Shown here piece by piece: positions 38,375 through 48,105 of a stretch of DNA of 64,000 bases. The notes beneath the pieces were generated by a model that saw only the letters and a program-made list of their open reading frames with translations, made no database searches and was not told the origin of the DNA. A program made the position numbers and the translations under genes. Source of the stretch: an uncultured Bacteroidales bacterium (GTDB lineage Bacteria > Bacteroidota > Bacteroidia > Bacteroidales > Paludibacteraceae); contig ONMV01000001.1 in assembly GCA_900319005.1 (NCBI GenBank), forward strand, positions 1 to 64,000, read 5' to 3'. Position 1 is the first letter of the stretch. Every line of letters begins with the position of its first letter.

Positions 38375-39337
38375 ATGCCCAAATATTCCATAATAATACC
38401 GGTTTATAACCGCCCGGACGAAGTGGCGGAACTGCTTGAGTCGCTGACACATCTGTCCTGCCCAGATATCGAGATCTTGGTGATCGAGGACGGCTCGTCT
38501 GTGCCTTGCGAGGACGTCGTCAAACACTTCGAAGGCAAGTTGCCGGTACGTTATTTCTCAAAGCCGAATAGCGGTCCCGGGCAAACCCGTAACTACGGAG
38601 CACAACGGGCTAATGGGGAGTACTTGCTGATTTGGGACTCGGATATATTGGTTCCGGAGGGATACTTCGAGGCATTAACATCCTTTTTAGCTCTCCATCC
38701 CGTAGATGCTTTCGGAGGACCGGATCGAGCCCATGAGTCGTTTTCTGACGTGCAGAAAGCCATCAATTATTCGATGACCTCCTTCTTTACCACCGGTGGT
38801 ATTCGCGGAGGTAAGAAGAAATTAGATACCTTCTATCCAAGGTCGTTCAATATGGGTATTCGTCGGGAGGTTTATGAACAATTAGGCGGTTTTCACGCAA
38901 TGCGATTCGGAGAAGATATCGATTTCTCCTACCGCATCGTCGAAGCCGGTTATACGACTGCCCTTATTCCGGATGCTTTTGTGTACCATAAGAGACGGAC
39001 GGACTTCCGGAAATTCTTCCGTCAGGTGTATAACTCCGGAATAGCACGTGTCAACCTCTCTATCTTACACCCCGGTACGCTCAAACCGGTACATACCCTG
39101 CCGGCATTGTTCACTTTGGCGGTGATTCCGTTTATGCCGTTTATGCCGATCTATGCACTGCTGGTCTTCGTCGATGCTGCCATACAGAACCGCTCGATGA
39201 AAATAGGAGCACTCTCCGTCGTAGCGGCTTTTACACAACTCATCGGATACGGAACGGGATTTATCATTGCAGCTATCCGTAGATGGGTATTAAAGAAAGA
39301 AAACAAAGATGCCTTCACGGCGAATTTTTATAAATGA
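38375..39337 (+). CDS. Family 2 glycosyltransferase, membrane-associated
   Basis: 320 residues: GT-A domain with YSIIIPVYNRPDEVAELL, IEDGSSVP, GPGQTRNYGAQ, LIWDSDILVP (D-x-D) and GFHAMRFGEDIDFSYR, then two hydrophobic helices near 235-290. First gene of the surface-glycan run, overlapping the KdsC-like gene by 4 nt (ATGA). Sugar donor and acceptor unknown. Confidence 0.9.
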   Translation: MPKYSIIIPVYNRPDEVAELLESLTHLSCPDIEILVIEDGSSVPCEDVVKHFEGKLPVRYFSKPNSGPGQTRNYGAQRANGEYLLIWDSDILVPEGYFEALTSFLALHPVDAFGGPDRAHESFSDVQKAINYSMTSFFTTGGIRGGKKKLDTFYPRSFNMGIRREVYEQLGGFHAMRFGEDIDFSYRIVEAGYTTALIPDAFVYHKRRTDFRKFFRQVYNSGIARVNLSILHPGTLKPVHTLPALFTLAVIPFMPFMPIYALLVFVDAAIQNRSMKIGALSVVAAFTQLIGYGTGFIIAAIRRWVLKKENKDAFTANFYK

Positions 39338-39825
39338 TGGTAAAACTCTTTTTGACAGATGTGGATGGCTGCCTCACGGACGGGGGAATGTACTATTCCG
39401 CGGAGGGGGAAACGATGAAACGTTTCTGCGTCTATGACGGAATGGGTATGGTGTGTCTGCAGCAGGCGGGTATTCCCTGCGGGATCCTGACCTCAGAGAA
39501 CTCTACGGTCGTCAAAGCGCGTGCAGAGAAACTCAAACTGAAGTACCTCTATCTTGGCGTGGGGAGCAAAGTGAATCCGGATTGTCTGACCAAACTGCAA
39601 GCCGCTCAACAGATATGTGAGGAGTTGGGAATCGGGATGGAGGAAGTCTGTTTCGTAGGAGATGATATCAACGATGTCGAACTGCTCTCGGCGGTCGGTT
39701 ATCCTTGCTGTCCACCCAATGCCCGACCCGAAGTGAGAGCGATACCCAATATACGAATACTGAAAACCCCCGGTGGACAAGGAGCGATACGCGAGATATG
39801 CGACGAAATATTGCAGTCATATTAG
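39334..39825 (+). CDS. KdsC-like HAD phosphatase
   Basis: 163 residues of HAD fold without a cap domain: nucleophile motif FLTDVDGCLTDGGMYYS, motif II LTSENS, and GDDINDVELL. This is the pattern of 3-deoxy-D-manno-octulosonate-8-phosphate phosphatase (KdsC/YrbI). Together with the KpsF-like isomerase two genes downstream it suggests Kdo synthesis, although KdsA and KdsB are not in the window and related phosphatases act on other nonulosonate phosphates. The next gene begins inside its last 28 nt. Confidence 0.85.
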   Translation: MMVKLFLTDVDGCLTDGGMYYSAEGETMKRFCVYDGMGMVCLQQAGIPCGILTSENSTVVKARAEKLKLKYLYLGVGSKVNPDCLTKLQAAQQICEELGIGMEEVCFVGDDINDVELLSAVGYPCCPPNARPEVRAIPNIRILKTPGGQGAIREICDEILQSY

Positions 39826-40490
39826 CAGGAGGCATAGGAAGCCGTGTAGGCGGTAAGACTCCGAAACAGTTACTCCCTCTCGCAGACGGACGGTCTGTGC
39901 TGGAGAATGCTGTCGATGCGTTCGAAAAAGCACCATGTATAGACGAGATAGCCATCGTCATGCACCCCGAATGGATGGATGAGGCAAAGAATATCTGCGA
40001 GAAAAACAACTGGCGCAAAGTGATGAAAATCATTCCCGGAGGTAATGAACGCTGGGAGAGTTCCTGGCATGCCATTCTCGCTTATACGGAAGAGGAGTCA
40101 CAGATGTCTCTCTGGTTCCATGACGCCGCACGCCCGTTCGTGTCTCAGCGCATTCTGTCTGACATAGCCGTAACGCTGGAGCAGCATGACGCAGTGACGG
40201 TAGCTGTTCCGGTGACGGACACCTTATATAAAGTACGAAGGAACGATGTACAAGGTATAAAGGAGGTGGAGACGATTCCTTTACGGGCGGATTTCATGCG
40301 CGCGCAGACACCGCAGGCTTTCCATTTTGATACGGTCTTTCAGGCATATGTCAGGGCGATCGAGTCCGAAACCGTCCTCGCTACAGACGATGCCGGCATC
40401 GTACGCAAATATGCTCCGACTACCAAAATATTTATAGTGCAAGGTGAAGAAGCAAACCGCAAAATAACCTATAGTGAAGATTTGAAATAA
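39798..40490 (+). CDS. IspD/TarI-family cytidylyltransferase
   Basis: 230 residues. The N-terminal nucleotide-binding loop VILAGGIGSRVGGKTPKQLL, the FHDAARPFVS motif, TVAVPVTDTLYKV and RAQTPQAF place it in the IspD (2-C-methylerythritol-4-phosphate cytidylyltransferase) / TarI (ribitol-5-phosphate cytidylyltransferase) family. IspD would make it an isoprenoid enzyme; TarI-like would give a CDP-polyol for the glycan. Its position among glycan genes slightly favours the second, but family resemblance cannot separate them. The ATG at 39798 lies in the end of the KdsC-like gene. Confidence 0.8.
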   Translation: MRRNIAVILAGGIGSRVGGKTPKQLLPLADGRSVLENAVDAFEKAPCIDEIAIVMHPEWMDEAKNICEKNNWRKVMKIIPGGNERWESSWHAILAYTEEESQMSLWFHDAARPFVSQRILSDIAVTLEQHDAVTVAVPVTDTLYKVRRNDVQGIKEVETIPLRADFMRAQTPQAFHFDTVFQAYVRAIESETVLATDDAGIVRKYAPTTKIFIVQGEEANRKITYSEDLK

Positions 40491-40491
40491 T

Positions 40492-41466
40492 ATGATCGAT
40501 AAATCCATTATTCAACGTGCAACCGAGTGCCTGCAGTGCGAAGCAGCAGCTATCGAAGCGCTGATTCCGCGGCTGAATGACAGCTTCCTTCATGCCGTGC
40601 AAGCCATCCGTGACTGCAAAGGTAAGATTGTTGTTACCGGTGTCGGCAAGTCCGGACATATTGGTTCGAAGATAGCGGCTACGCTGGCTTCCACCGGTAC
40701 ACCGGCCTTCTTCCTCAATCCGCTGGATGCCTACCACGGCGATCTGGGGATGGTAGGATCCGATGACCTCGTCCTCGCAATCTCGTATTCGGGTGCAACG
40801 GAAGAACTGCTTCGTTTTCTGCCTATTATACAAGCGAAACAGATTTGTATTATAGGTATCTCCGGCAATGATGAGAGCCTTTTGGCGCGCTATTCGGATA
40901 TCCATCTGAACATAGCTGTTGACCACGAAGCAGATCCGCTCAATCTCATTCCTACCGCTTCTACTACTGCTACTCTTGCATTGGGGGACGCTCTCGCGTG
41001 TGCTCTTGTGGAAGCCAAACATTTTCAACCGACGGACTTTGCACAACTCCATCCGGGAGGAGACCTCGGACGCAAACTCTTGGCGAAAGTGGAGGACGTC
41101 ATGTTCACGGATAATCTGCCGTTCCTTACGCCAGAAATGCTTATGAAAGAGGCGATTGAGATTGTTACGAACGGCACATTAGGTATCGGTATTGTCTTAA
41201 AAAATGACCAACTCGTAGGCATCGTGACCGATGGAGACATCCGTCGTGCGATGCAGCGTCTCGGGCAGTCGTTCTTCTCTACGCCCGTGTCGGAGATCAT
41301 GTCCTGCAACCCCAAGACCATCAACCGCAATGCCAAGATCGTGGAAGCCGGAGAGACGATGAATCATTACTCGATTCACTCCCTTGTTGTCCTTAACAAC
41401 AGTGCGAAGGTCTGTGGTGTTATCGACTCCTTCTCTTGCCTGCCGGGCACACGGTTTTATCATTGA
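40492..41466 (+). CDS. KpsF/GutQ-family arabinose-5-phosphate isomerase
   Basis: 324 residues: SIS domain (about 30-190) with VTGVGKSGHIGSKIA, FFLNPLDAYHGDLGM and AISYSGATEELL, followed by two CBS domains (about 205-320; VEDVMFTDNLPFLTPE and VSEIMSCNPKTI). Converts ribulose 5-phosphate to arabinose 5-phosphate, the Kdo precursor. LHPGGDLGRKLL before the CBS pair is conserved in KdsD/KpsF. It starts 1 nt after the cytidylyltransferase stop. Confidence 0.92.
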   Translation: MIDKSIIQRATECLQCEAAAIEALIPRLNDSFLHAVQAIRDCKGKIVVTGVGKSGHIGSKIAATLASTGTPAFFLNPLDAYHGDLGMVGSDDLVLAISYSGATEELLRFLPIIQAKQICIIGISGNDESLLARYSDIHLNIAVDHEADPLNLIPTASTTATLALGDALACALVEAKHFQPTDFAQLHPGGDLGRKLLAKVEDVMFTDNLPFLTPEMLMKEAIEIVTNGTLGIGIVLKNDQLVGIVTDGDIRRAMQRLGQSFFSTPVSEIMSCNPKTINRNAKIVEAGETMNHYSIHSLVVLNNSAKVCGVIDSFSCLPGTRFYH

Positions 41467-41489
41467 AAAATTAACCTCTATTTGTACAA

Positions 41490-42554
41490 ATGACCATTTT
41501 GGAAAATAATCGAAATATATATATGGATGCTGTTAAGGCATTCGCTATTTTCCTTGTGGTTATGGGGCATGCAGTACAATATATCAGCGGAACAGATTTC
41601 TGGAACAATCCTATTTACCAGATTATTTATAGCGTGCATATGCCGTTGTTCTTTGTCATCAGCGGTTTTTTCTTTGTGGGACAACAAAATAAATCTTTCA
41701 AGGAATTTTTAAGCCGAAAGGTTATGACACTGTTACTACCCTGTGTAGTGTGGGCGAGCCTATCAGGCTTGTTAACACTCATTCATAATGGGGGTATTTT
41801 TGCGTTTATAAATAAGATTTTATCTCCTCTTAATTGGCCTTTCTGGTTTCTTAAAGGCTTATTCTCGGTACAACTGATAGCGTGGATATCCTTAGTAATA
41901 GCGAGAAAGATTGCACCAAAACATTATGTTTGGGTGGCTGCGCTCCTTAGTCTTTGTGTATTCTTTATTCCTTATACGGAGGTTGCGCGGGTTATGTTGC
42001 CCATCTTCTGGGCTGGCTGGTTCTTGCGCATGCATTATGAGTGGATACTAGATCATAAAGGCATCATATCGATAGTTGCATCGATAATTTTCATTGTACT
42101 TCTCTTCTTTTGGGGAAATGAGGGGATGCGCTTTTATTCTGCTACGCCGCTCAACTTATACGGATACCTATTAGGGACTCCTTATCCTTGGGAGGATTGG
42201 TTGTGGCTGATTTATCGCGTATTGATTGGATGTACGGGCAGCCTTGCAATTATTGCTTTGTTCCATTTGCCGCAATATATACCCTCATGGATTCAGCAAG
42301 TGGGGACCTCTACACAAGCTATTTATATCCTCCAGGCATGTTTATTAGAGCATTTTATCGGTGGGTTTATAGCACAAAAAACGGCGTGGCTTGTGCCCAT
42401 TCAGCAGTTACCGCCCCTTTGTTTGTTTTGTGTGGCTCTGCCGATGATTGCCATCTCTCTTGTGGGGTTATGTGTGCTTTTATATCGTCCTATGCGCCGC
42501 GTGCCAATATTATCCAGCTTGCTTTTTGGTACCGTTCCTTCTTGTAGAAAGTAG
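41490..42554 (+). CDS. Acyltransferase 3 family membrane protein
   Basis: 354 residues with about ten membrane helices. The N-terminal NIYMDAVKAFAIFLVVMGH, with the catalytic histidine region, and HMPLFFVISGFFF identify the acyltransferase-3 family (PF01757), which O-acetylates or O-acylates surface glycans from cytoplasmic acyl-CoA. It lies in the glycan run, 23 nt after the isomerase, so acetylation of the same polymer is likely. Codon use is visibly more A/T-rich than upstream. Confidence 0.88.
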   Translation: MTILENNRNIYMDAVKAFAIFLVVMGHAVQYISGTDFWNNPIYQIIYSVHMPLFFVISGFFFVGQQNKSFKEFLSRKVMTLLLPCVVWASLSGLLTLIHNGGIFAFINKILSPLNWPFWFLKGLFSVQLIAWISLVIARKIAPKHYVWVAALLSLCVFFIPYTEVARVMLPIFWAGWFLRMHYEWILDHKGIISIVASIIFIVLLFFWGNEGMRFYSATPLNLYGYLLGTPYPWEDWLWLIYRVLIGCTGSLAIIALFHLPQYIPSWIQQVGTSTQAIYILQACLLEHFIGGFIAQKTAWLVPIQQLPPLCLFCVALPMIAISLVGLCVLLYRPMRRVPILSSLLFGTVPSCRK

Positions 42555-42628
42555 CTGGACCCTCGGAAAAGATAGAGAATAGGTAGCAGACACCCTCTGC
42601 AATGGTTAACAGATAGAAAAACAAGGAA

Positions 42629-42655
42629 ACTGACAAAACTGACAAAAGTGACAAA
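42629..42655. repeat. Three 9-bp tandem units ACTGACAAA
   Basis: ACTGACAAA, ACTGACAAA, AGTGACAAA in the 164-nt gap between the acyltransferase and PEP mutase genes, the largest gap in the glycan run. No consensus promoter is visible there. Confidence 0.8.
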
Positions 42656-42718
42656 GCAAAATTATATAAGCCGGTATTGCCGGTGGAATGGAAAGAAGAA
42701 AATTGTATTGAACAGAAT

Positions 42719-44029
42719 ATGATAGCAAAACAAGTATATGTTGGCATGTCCGCGGATATTATTCATCCGGGACATTTGAATATCATCCATGAAGCGGCAA
42801 AGCTTGGTCATGTGACGGTTGGCGTTTTGACGGACGCCGCAATCGCCAGTTACAAACGTTTGCCTTACTTGAGTTACGATCAGCGTGCATTGATTGTGAG
42901 TAACCTCAAAGGCGTAGAACGTGTTGTGCCACAAACAACTCTTGATTACCGACCTAATCTCCGTGAACTGAAACCAGATTATGTGGTACATGGTGACGAT
43001 TGGAAAACTGGTGTGCAGCAAAAGACGCGTCAAGACATCATCGATTGTATGGCCGAGTGGGGCGGGCAAGTGATTGACATCCCGTATACCCAGGGTATCT
43101 CTTCCTCTATGCTTAATGAGCGTCTTAAAGAGATAGGTACGACACCGGAGATACGTATGAAGCGTCTTAAGCGGTTGATCAATGCGAAAAAGATCGTGCG
43201 TGTTTTGGAGAGCCATAGTGGTTTGACGGGGCTGATTATTGAGAATACGTACGTTAAGAAGAACGGCATGAAACTTGAGTTCGACGGTATGTGGGCATCG
43301 TCTCTCACGGACTCGACGAGCAAAGGGAAACCGGATATAGAGGCGGTGGATTTGACAACCCGTTTGCATGATTTGAACGATGCTTTGGAAGTGACTACCA
43401 AACCGGTAATTTTTGACGGCGATACAGGAGGCAAGTTGGAGCATTTTCCGTTTATGGTTCGCACACTGGAGCGATTAGGTATTTCAGCGGTCATCATAGA
43501 AGACAAAGTGGGATTGAAGCAAAACTCGCTTTTTGGAACCGATGCTGTACAGATGCAGGACTCGATAGAAGGATTTTGCGCTAAGATTCACGTCGGCAAA
43601 CAGGCTCAAATCACGGATGATTTTATGATTATTGCGCGTGTCGAGTCGCTGATTGCCGGCAAGCCGGTGGAAGACGCATTGGAGCGTGCGGCTGCGTATG
43701 TGGCAGCAGGAGCTGACGGAATCATGATTCATTCAAGGAACAAAGACGGAGAGGATATCAAAGAGTTCTGTCTGCAGTTCCGTGAGAAAGACAGCCATAC
43801 TCCGATTGTGGTAGTACCAACGACATTCAATCATATTACGGAAGATGAGTTTGCCGAGTGGGGTGTGAATATAGTGATTTATGCGAACCACTTGTTGCGG
43901 AGCGCCTATCCGGCGATGGTACATTGTGCGGAATCAATATTGGAGCACGGCCGCTGCAAAGAGGCAAGCGAAGAGTATTGCATGCCTATTAAGGAGATAT
44001 TGACGTTAATTCCCGGTACAAAACAATGA
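42719..44029 (+). CDS. Phosphoenolpyruvate mutase with N-terminal cytidylyltransferase domain
   Basis: Makes the C-P bond: PEP to phosphonopyruvate. The C-terminal domain (about 150-436) has the PEP-mutase signature [10 protein letters not shown] (261-270) plus FDGDTGG (232-238), which separates it from isocitrate lyases. The N-terminal domain (about 4-140) is a CTP-transferase-like fold with HPGH (16-19) and ISSSMLNER (127-135), so both active motifs are intact. It is thus predicted also to activate a phosphonate or polyol as a CMP or CDP ester. Start at ATG 42719; the frame upstream to 42677 has no support. Overlaps the decarboxylase gene by 4 nt. The combined form occurs in Bacteroides capsule loci, from general knowledge (aepX). 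Confidence 0.93.
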   Translation: MIAKQVYVGMSADIIHPGHLNIIHEAAKLGHVTVGVLTDAAIASYKRLPYLSYDQRALIVSNLKGVERVVPQTTLDYRPNLRELKPDYVVHGDDWKTGVQQKTRQDIIDCMAEWGGQVIDIPYTQGISSSMLNERLKEIGTTPEIRMKRLKRLINAKKIVRVLESHSGLTGLIIENTYVKKNGMKLEFDGMWASSLTDSTSKGKPDIEAVDLTTRLHDLNDALEVTTKPVIFDGDTGGKLEHFPFMVRTLERLGISAVIIEDKVGLKQNSLFGTDAVQMQDSIEGFCAKIHVGKQAQITDDFMIIARVESLIAGKPVEDALERAAAYVAAGADGIMIHSRNKDGEDIKEFCLQFREKDSHTPIVVVPTTFNHITEDEFAEWGVNIVIYANHLLRSAYPAMVHCAESILEHGRCKEASEEYCMPIKEILTLIPGTKQ

Positions 44030-45150
44030 TTCAACCGAAAGATTTTATAGAGACATTGCGTGCCGGAGGAATAGAATTCTTTGCCGGAGTACCGGACTCG
44101 CTACTGAAGAATCTATGCGCGTATATTACAGATAGTATTGCGCGCGAGAACAATATTATTGCGGCCAATGAAGGCGGGGCAGTTGCTTTGGCTGCTGGCT
44201 ATCATCTGGCAACGGGAAAGACAGGATGCGTATATATGCAGAATTCAGGCGAAGGAAATGCAGTAAATCCGTTGCTGAGTTTGATGGATGCCGATGTCTA
44301 TAAAATGCCGCTGCTGCTGATTGTGGGTTGGCGTGGAGAACCGGGCGTACATGACGAACCGCAGCATGTGAAACAAGGCAAGGTGACGCTGTCGTTATTA
44401 GAGACGATGGGGATTCCGTATGCCGTATTGGACGATAGTTGGGAAAAACAGGTGGCTGAGGCTTTGCAGACCATACAAGAAACAAACGGCATCTTTGCAC
44501 TTATCGTTAGAAAAGGAACGTTCGAGGATTATAAGTTACAGAAACAGGAGACTGCCAATTGGGAGTTAGGGCGCGAAGAAGCCATCAAAATTGTAGTGGA
44601 TAAGTTACGAGAAGATGACATCGTTGTTTCTACCACAGGCATGATAAGCCGTGAGCTTTTTGAATATCGTGAAACAAAAGGACAAGGGCACGCGCATGAT
44701 TTCTTGACAGTGGGAAGTATGGGACACGCGAGTCAGATTGCGTTAGGTATTGCTCTCCAGAAACCGACTAGACGCGTGATTGTTTTTGACGGAGACGGCG
44801 CACTACTCATGCATATGGGAGGATTGGCAATTATAGGGGATTATAATCCCAAGAACCTCGTACACATCGTCTTTAATAATGGCGCGCATGATTCGGTAGG
44901 AGGGCAGCCGACTGTTGGGCAAAAGATTGATGTGGAGGCGGTTGCCAAGGCAGTGGGGTATTCGGATGTGATTTCGGTAGAGAATCAGATGTCGTTGATG
45001 GCTGCGATGAATCACGTGAACAACGCGGTAATTGATGGTGTTTCGCTTATCAACGTCAATGTCCGCAAGGGTAACCGAAAGGATTTAGGCCGTCCGACCA
45101 CTACACCGCAACAAAACAAAGAGGCGTTAATGAAAGAGTTAGAGAAATGA
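44026..45150 (+). CDS. Phosphonopyruvate decarboxylase
   Basis: Thiamine-diphosphate enzyme giving phosphonoacetaldehyde and CO2, the step that drives the unfavourable mutase reaction. 374 residues, the expected size for a single-chain Ppd. Visible features: [15 protein letters not shown] at the N-terminus, [18 protein letters not shown] (the glutamate that activates ThDP), [16 protein letters not shown], and the ThDP motif [13 protein letters not shown] ending in [14 protein letters not shown]. Overlaps both neighbours by 4 nt, so the three phosphonate genes are translationally coupled. Confidence 0.95.
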   Translation: MIQPKDFIETLRAGGIEFFAGVPDSLLKNLCAYITDSIARENNIIAANEGGAVALAAGYHLATGKTGCVYMQNSGEGNAVNPLLSLMDADVYKMPLLLIVGWRGEPGVHDEPQHVKQGKVTLSLLETMGIPYAVLDDSWEKQVAEALQTIQETNGIFALIVRKGTFEDYKLQKQETANWELGREEAIKIVVDKLREDDIVVSTTGMISRELFEYRETKGQGHAHDFLTVGSMGHASQIALGIALQKPTRRVIVFDGDGALLMHMGGLAIIGDYNPKNLVHIVFNNGAHDSVGGQPTVGQKIDVEAVAKAVGYSDVISVENQMSLMAAMNHVNNAVIDGVSLINVNVRKGNRKDLGRPTTTPQQNKEALMKELEK

Positions 45151-46199
45151 CACAGCAATTATATGATTATAATGCAACGCGCGGAGAGGGGTTGATAGAG
45201 ATCCTGAGTTCATTGCTTCGCGAACGGGTTACCAAGCAGGTCTTTTTAGTGCGTGGCAAGCATTCTTTTGTATCCTGTGGAGCACAAGAAGTGCTACATA
45301 AAGTGCAAGATCTTACAGGAGTCCATTTCATTGATTTTATGGATTTCTCCCCGAATCCGAAAGACGAAGAGGCTCACGAGGGTCTGCAACGTGTACTTGA
45401 GGCAAGTCCCGATATAATCCTTGCTATTGGTGGAGGAAGTGTACTGGACATAGCTAAACTCATTCGCCATTATGCAGCAGAGCAGGGGTGTGCACTCCCC
45501 TTGTGGGCGATACCGACCACTTCAGGCACTGGAGCTGAGGCGACTCATTTCGCTGTGGTTTATCGCGGAGGAAAGAAATGTAGCATTGAAGCAGATGATA
45601 TCTTGCCGGACGTAGTGTTGCTCTATCCGCCATTTACGTACAAGAATGATGCGTACTTGACGGCATGTACGGGTTTTGATGCTATAGCGCAAGCGATTGA
45701 GTCCTATTGGGCAAAAGGAGCCAATGAAGAATCGCGTACATATTCTCTGAAAGCCCTAAATCTCCTTTGGAAACAACTCCCGTTATTAATCAAAGGTTCC
45801 ACCGACGAGTTGCGAGACCAAGTATCTGAAGGCGCGTATTGGGCTGGTAGAGCAATTAATATATCCAAAACTACTGCTCCGCATGCATTCTCCTACGAAT
45901 TTACTTCGCACTACGGATACCCTCATGGACATGCCGTGGCATTGACTTTTCCGTTCTTCATGCGCCTGAATGGAACAGCGGAATTGCAGGAACTGTTGGG
46001 CTTTACCGCTGAAAACGCGGTGCAGCAGATGGAGACATACCTCCTATCAATAGGGCTTTCCGTAAAGTTACCCGGTACCGTTGATGTCCGCGGCGCTTTG
46101 CAGGCGGTGAATTTGCAGCGGTTGGCGAACAATCCCGTGCCCGTGACCGAGGAAATTAAGTCTGATTTAGCCATCTATTTAGAAAATCACAAGCAATAA
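45147..46199 (+). CDS. Iron-containing alcohol dehydrogenase, probable phosphonoacetaldehyde reductase
   Basis: 350-residue group III dehydrogenase: GGGSVLDIAK (nucleotide), IPTTSGTGAEATHFAVV, CTGFDAIAQAIESYW and HGHAVALTFPFF (metal histidines). In phosphonate clusters such enzymes (PhpC/FomC type) reduce phosphonoacetaldehyde to 2-hydroxyethylphosphonate. No AepZ-type aminotransferase is found nearby, so hydroxyethyl- rather than aminoethylphosphonate is the predicted product; this is inference from context. Starts inside the decarboxylase stop; LicD follows after 1 nt. Confidence 0.88.
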   Translation: MTQQLYDYNATRGEGLIEILSSLLRERVTKQVFLVRGKHSFVSCGAQEVLHKVQDLTGVHFIDFMDFSPNPKDEEAHEGLQRVLEASPDIILAIGGGSVLDIAKLIRHYAAEQGCALPLWAIPTTSGTGAEATHFAVVYRGGKKCSIEADDILPDVVLLYPPFTYKNDAYLTACTGFDAIAQAIESYWAKGANEESRTYSLKALNLLWKQLPLLIKGSTDELRDQVSEGAYWAGRAINISKTTAPHAFSYEFTSHYGYPHGHAVALTFPFFMRLNGTAELQELLGFTAENAVQQMETYLLSIGLSVKLPGTVDVRGALQAVNLQRLANNPVPVTEEIKSDLAIYLENHKQ

Positions 46200-46200
46200 T

Positions 46201-46995
46201 ATGATTCAAGAAGATTTGTCGAAATACAATCCCGAAGGTTCTATTCTACGTAGAGCACAACTACGTGAACTTGAGATACTAATCGAAGTAGATAAAATAT
46301 GCCGAAAGCATAATATTGAGTATTTCTTAGATTGGGGGACATTGCTAGGTGCTGTCCGTCATGGAGGATTTATCCCATGGGATGATGATATTGATATCTC
46401 AGTAAGAAGAAAAGATTATTCGCGTTTATGTAAGGTGCTTAAAGAAGAGTTGCCTGAGAATTTAGCATTTCAGGATCGTTTTACGGATTGGAATCTGCCT
46501 TTTTTGTTTGCTAAGGTGCGGGATAAGAATTCCTATTTTTATGAAGATAAAAGTACAGACACCTTGAAATATAAAGGTATTTACATTGACATATTCCCAG
46601 TAGAGAAGGTTCCATCAATGCGGTGGAAACGTTTCCTTGATTATCCCTATGGTCATTGCATCCGGGCTTTCCACAACTATACTGACGCCAAAGACAAATT
46701 TGTATCCGCTTTAGTTTATCCTTTTGCGCTGGTTCTGGTGCTGCTGACGCGTTTTGTCAATCTCTTTATCCCGTCGGATATGGTTGCGCCTTGTTATGGA
46801 TGGAGACTCGCATATAATAGTTATTCCACGCGTGATGTCTTCCCGACGAAAAGGATGGCATTTGAGGGATTTCAGGCGTGTGTGCCCAATAATCCGGATG
46901 CCGTGTTAAAGGCATACTATGGCGACTATATGCAATTGCCTCCAGAGGAGAAGCGCCGCGTGCACAATACCAAGATTGAATTTTACGATGAATAG
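46201..46995 (+). CDS. LicD-family phosphotransferase
   Basis: 264 residues of the LicD/FKTN nucleotidyltransferase fold: FLDWGTLLGAVRHGGFIPWD then DDIDISV, with the metal-binding D-D-D-x-D, and IYIDIFPVEKVPS. LicD proteins transfer phosphocholine or similar groups from CDP- or CMP-activated donors to sugars of teichoic acids, LPS or capsules. Next to the phosphonate genes it is the natural candidate for transferring a CMP-activated phosphonate to the glycan. A hydrophobic stretch near 165-185 may attach it to the membrane. The DNA is clearly more A/T-rich than the upstream genes. Confidence 0.9.
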   Translation: MIQEDLSKYNPEGSILRRAQLRELEILIEVDKICRKHNIEYFLDWGTLLGAVRHGGFIPWDDDIDISVRRKDYSRLCKVLKEELPENLAFQDRFTDWNLPFLFAKVRDKNSYFYEDKSTDTLKYKGIYIDIFPVEKVPSMRWKRFLDYPYGHCIRAFHNYTDAKDKFVSALVYPFALVLVLLTRFVNLFIPSDMVAPCYGWRLAYNSYSTRDVFPTKRMAFEGFQACVPNNPDAVLKAYYGDYMQLPPEEKRRVHNTKIEFYDE

Positions 46996-48105
46996 ATGAA
47001 GATAGTTTACGTTACAGATAGTGCTGTCAATCCGGAATCGGGGGGAATTGCGCGGATTACGTATGTGATGTCGGAGGCATTGCGTACCTTGGGGTATGAT
47101 GTGTCTGTTTACTATGGTCAAGAGGACTTTGTTGTGTATATACAAAAAACCGGTAAGTGCATTATTCTTGTGCAATCTCCGTGTAAGTTCGTCCAACAGG
47201 TATATGCAAGTAAAGATGCTTTGCCGGAGGTTAAGATGGTTCATGTTTTCCATGGAACGCCTGGTTTTGAATTGGTACCACTCCGTTGGGATATTACAAA
47301 ATATCACTTGTGCCACAACATAGAGCGTACATGGACACTTAAGCAATTATGTTTGCAGATAGGCATGGCATTATTGCCGAAGAAATGTTTCGCAAATTTG
47401 TTACGCAAGAAATATTCGCAGCCTTATGGAAAGGCAGATAAGATCGTTGTTCTTTCTCCGGGATTGATAGATCAATATCAAACAATTGCACCAGGATGTA
47501 GAGATTCGTTTATGGCAATTCCGAATGCGCTTTCGTTTGAAAAGGTAACACTACCGAAGGCAAAAGAAAAGGAAGTATTGGTTGTTGCTCGGTTGGACGA
47601 TTGGCATAAACGTATATCTGAGATTTTAGAGATATGGGAAACTATTCAGCAAGATCTTTGTTTCGCAGAGTGGACTTTGCGAATAGTTGGAGACGGAGTT
47701 GACAAATCATACTACGAAGAATATGTTCATAAACATGTCGTACCTAATATAGTTTTTGAGGGATTGCAAGATCCATTGACCTATTATCAAAAAGCAAGTG
47801 TCTTTTTGATGACATCTATTTCAGAGGGTTGGGGGCTTACCATTACAGAGGCTCAACAGTGTGGTTGTATTCCAATTGTGTATGATAGTTTCTCCTCTGC
47901 CAAAGATATAATTGCAACTGGAGAGAATGGCATTTTGATAGAGAATAGAGACAAAGAGGCATATGTGGCAGCGTTGAAAAAACTGATGATGGATGATGAC
48001 TTGCGAAATAGAATGAGCGAAGCTTGTATAAAATCAACCGAGCGTTTCTCCGTGGAGAATATCGCAGCCCAATGGAATGAATTATTTGAATTATTACAAC
48101 CATGA
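46996..48105 (+). CDS. Family 4 glycosyltransferase
   Basis: 369 residues, GT-B fold: N-terminal VTDSAVNPESGGIARITYVM, HVFHGTP, and the C-terminal nucleotide-sugar region VVARLDDWHKRISEI ending with the E-x7-E motif in SEGWGLTITEAQQCGCIPIV. Retaining mechanism expected. It abuts LicD with no gap and overlaps the next GT2 by 4 nt. A/T-rich coding sequence, as in its neighbours, suggests common acquisition. Confidence 0.93.
   Translation: MKIVYVTDSAVNPESGGIARITYVMSEALRTLGYDVSVYYGQEDFVVYIQKTGKCIILVQSPCKFVQQVYASKDALPEVKMVHVFHGTPGFELVPLRWDITKYHLCHNIERTWTLKQLCLQIGMALLPKKCFANLLRKKYSQPYGKADKIVVLSPGLIDQYQTIAPGCRDSFMAIPNALSFEKVTLPKAKEKEVLVVARLDDWHKRISEILEIWETIQQDLCFAEWTLRIVGDGVDKSYYEEYVHKHVVPNIVFEGLQDPLTYYQKASVFLMTSISEGWGLTITEAQQCGCIPIVYDSFSSAKDIIATGENGILIENRDKEAYVAALKKLMMDDDLRNRMSEACIKSTERFSVENIAAQWNELFELLQP

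Noticed and set aside
39334..41466. Complete CMP-Kdo pathway
   Set aside because: Only KdsC-like and KpsF-like enzymes are seen; KdsA and KdsB are absent and the cytidylyltransferase is of the IspD/TarI family.
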